A stretch of DNA of 13,493 bases from Muribaculaceae bacterium (GTDB lineage: Bacteria; Bacteroidota; Bacteroidia; Bacteroidales; Muribaculaceae): the NCBI GenBank assembly GCA_902836725.1, contig CADFRV010000040.1, positions 1 to 13,493 on the forward strand, in the 5' to 3' direction. Below are positions 12,317 to 13,493 of this stretch, one piece after another; position 1 is the stretch's first letter; every line of letters starts with the position of its first letter. The translations under genes were made by a program, and so were the position numbers. The notes beneath the pieces were generated by a model. It was given only the letters and a program-made list of their open reading frames with translations. It had not been told where the DNA came from and searched no databases.

Positions 12317-13438
12317 ATGATAACTCAGGAACAACTGAAAGAGATGGTGGAGCGCAGGGACGCGCTGAAAAGGTATCTTGATGTTGACAATAAGAAAATA
12401 CAGATAGAAGAGGAGGAGCTGCGTACCCATGTGCCCGATTTCTGGGAGCACCCCAAGGAGGCGCAGGCCCAGATGAAGAAGATCAAGGACCTGCAGGCAT
12501 GGGTCAACGGCTACCACGAGGTGGAGACAGCCGTGGACGAGCTTTCAAACGGATGGGATTTCTATAAAGAGGAACTTCTGGAGGAAGCGGAGCTTGACAC
12601 TCTGTATGCCGACGCCGTCAAGAAGATAGAGGCTCTGGAGCTGCGCAATATGCTGCGCAGGGAGGAGGACCACATGGGAGTAGTGCTCAAGATCAACTCC
12701 GGCGCAGGCGGCACAGAGAGCCAGGACTGGGCCTCGATGCTCATGCGTATGTATCTGCGTTATTGCGAGAAGCATGGCTACAAGACCTCCATCGCCAACC
12801 TGCTCGAGGGTGACGAGGCGGGCATAAAGTCATGCACCATCAATGTGGAGGGTGACTTTGCCTACGGCTATCTGAAAAGCGAGAACGGCGTGCACCGCCT
12901 GGTGCGTGTGTCGCCCTACAATGCGCAGGGTAAGCGCATGACCTCCTTTGCCTCTGTGTTCGTGACCCCGCTTGTGGATGACACCATCGAGGTGAAGATA
13001 GAGCCGGCGCTCATGTCGTGGGATACATTCCGAAGCGGCGGCGCGGGAGGACAGAATGTGAACAAGGTGGAATCGGGCGTGCGTCTGCGCTACCAGTACA
13101 CCGATCCCTATACCGGTGAGAAGGAGGAGATCCTGATTGAGAATACCGAGACCCGCGACCAGCCCAAGAACCGTGAGAACGCCCTCCGCCATCTGCGTTC
13201 GATCCTTTACGAGAAGGAGATGAACCACCGCCTGGAGGAGCAGGCAAAGGTGGAGGCCGGCAAGATGAAGATAGAATGGGGATCGCAGATCCGCAGCTAT
13301 GTCTTCGACGACCGCCGTGTGAAAGACCACCGCACCGGTTTCCAGACCTCGGATGTGAATGCGGTGATGGACGGTGATCTCGACGGCTTCATCAAGGCGT
13401 ATCTGATGGAGTTTGCGGGATCGGAAGCAGAGAATTGA
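12317..13438 (+). CDS. prfB: Peptide chain release factor 2, without the programmed frameshift
   Basis: RF2 recognises UGA and UAA stop codons and triggers peptide release at the ribosome. The 373-residue product has the catalytic GGQ at residues 244-246 in RSGGAGGQNVNKVES, and SPY at 199-201 in place of the usual SPF stop-codon-reading tripeptide. GSQIRSYVFDDRRVKDHRTG near the C-terminus is also typical. The start MITQEQLKEMVERRDALKRYLDVD aligns with the RF2 N-terminus. Many bacteria have an in-frame UGA after CUU at the YLD position; here AGG TAT CTT GAT (codons 19-22, 12371-12382) reads straight through. The gene is transcribed alone, divergent from greA, and is followed by a strong hairpin. 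Confidence 0.97.
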   Translation: MITQEQLKEMVERRDALKRYLDVDNKKIQIEEEELRTHVPDFWEHPKEAQAQMKKIKDLQAWVNGYHEVETAVDELSNGWDFYKEELLEEAELDTLYADAVKKIEALELRNMLRREEDHMGVVLKINSGAGGTESQDWASMLMRMYLRYCEKHGYKTSIANLLEGDEAGIKSCTINVEGDFAYGYLKSENGVHRLVRVSPYNAQGKRMTSFASVFVTPLVDDTIEVKIEPALMSWDTFRSGGAGGQNVNKVESGVRLRYQYTDPYTGEKEEILIENTETRDQPKNRENALRHLRSILYEKEMNHRLEEQAKVEAGKMKIEWGSQIRSYVFDDRRVKDHRTGFQTSDVNAVMDGDLDGFIKAYLMEFAGSEAEN

Positions 13439-13460
13439 AAATAAATTAGATGTATAAATC

Positions 13461-13493
13461 GGAGCGGTGCCCGGGATTTCCCGGCACCGCTCC
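13461..13493 (+). terminator. Strong hairpin after prfB
   Basis: GGAGCGGTGCC pairs with GGCACCGCTCC as an 11-bp stem. After a one-base bulge (C), GGG pairs with CCC around the loop ATTT. It begins 23 bases beyond the prfB stop. A T-tract cannot be checked because the window ends at the foot of the stem. It is probably the intrinsic terminator of prfB. Confidence 0.7.

Noticed and set aside
12184..12381. Short plus-strand frame running into prfB
   Set aside because: It overlaps the prfB promoter and the beginning of prfB in another frame, and the peptide shows no conserved feature.
1..13493. Search for mobile elements, CRISPR repeats, tRNA or rRNA genes, defence or toxin systems
   Set aside because: No transposase, integrase, spaced direct repeats, cloverleaf-type sequence or defence-type domain was seen. 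The gene content is housekeeping plus a small glycosyltransferase set.

Overview
The window looks like chromosomal housekeeping DNA from a Bacteroidales bacterium, most likely of the Muribaculaceae or a close relative. The reasons are Bacteroidetes-type promoter elements (TAnnTTTG at -7, in several cases with TTTG or TTG 19-20 bases upstream), the absence of clear Shine-Dalgarno sequences, the DUF177-rpmF-fabH-era-der gene order, a DUF4369-like thioredoxin lipoprotein, and protein wording close to that of Bacteroides homologs. The genus assignment is inference.

Layout: all genes except the last lie on the minus strand. At the left edge is the N-terminal two thirds of gapA (1-607) with its promoter. 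Next come two small membrane-protein genes (799-1696); the upstream one, a PH-domain-like protein, is broken by a one-base frameshift. A ribosome and lipid cluster then runs from right to left: DUF177/YceD, rpmF (L32), fabH, era, der and a cysteine-rich DUF2284 gene. It has promoters before DUF177 and before der, and terminator-like hairpins between rpmF/fabH and fabH/era. DUF177, L32, Era and Der all act on the large or small ribosomal subunit, and FabH starts fatty-acid synthesis, so the cluster ties ribosome assembly to membrane growth.

From 6929 to 9848 three glycosyltransferase genes are packed closely together (8-base overlap, 12-base gap), consistent with a small surface-glycan operon. 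Upstream of them lie a thioredoxin-fold lipoprotein lacking the CXXC motif, a HIT-family hydrolase and greA. greA diverges from prfB across a 325-bp regulatory region. prfB is the only plus-strand gene and ends in a strong hairpin at the window edge.

Points worth a second look: two apparent small frameshifts (PH-domain gene and the 3' end of greA); a prfB that keeps the surroundings of the programmed frameshift site but not the frameshift itself; a greA leader with competing hairpins; an Era with a roughly 40-residue N-terminal extension; and an inverted repeat at the promoter of the PH-domain gene. I saw no mobile element, CRISPR array, tRNA, rRNA, or clearly new multi-gene system.
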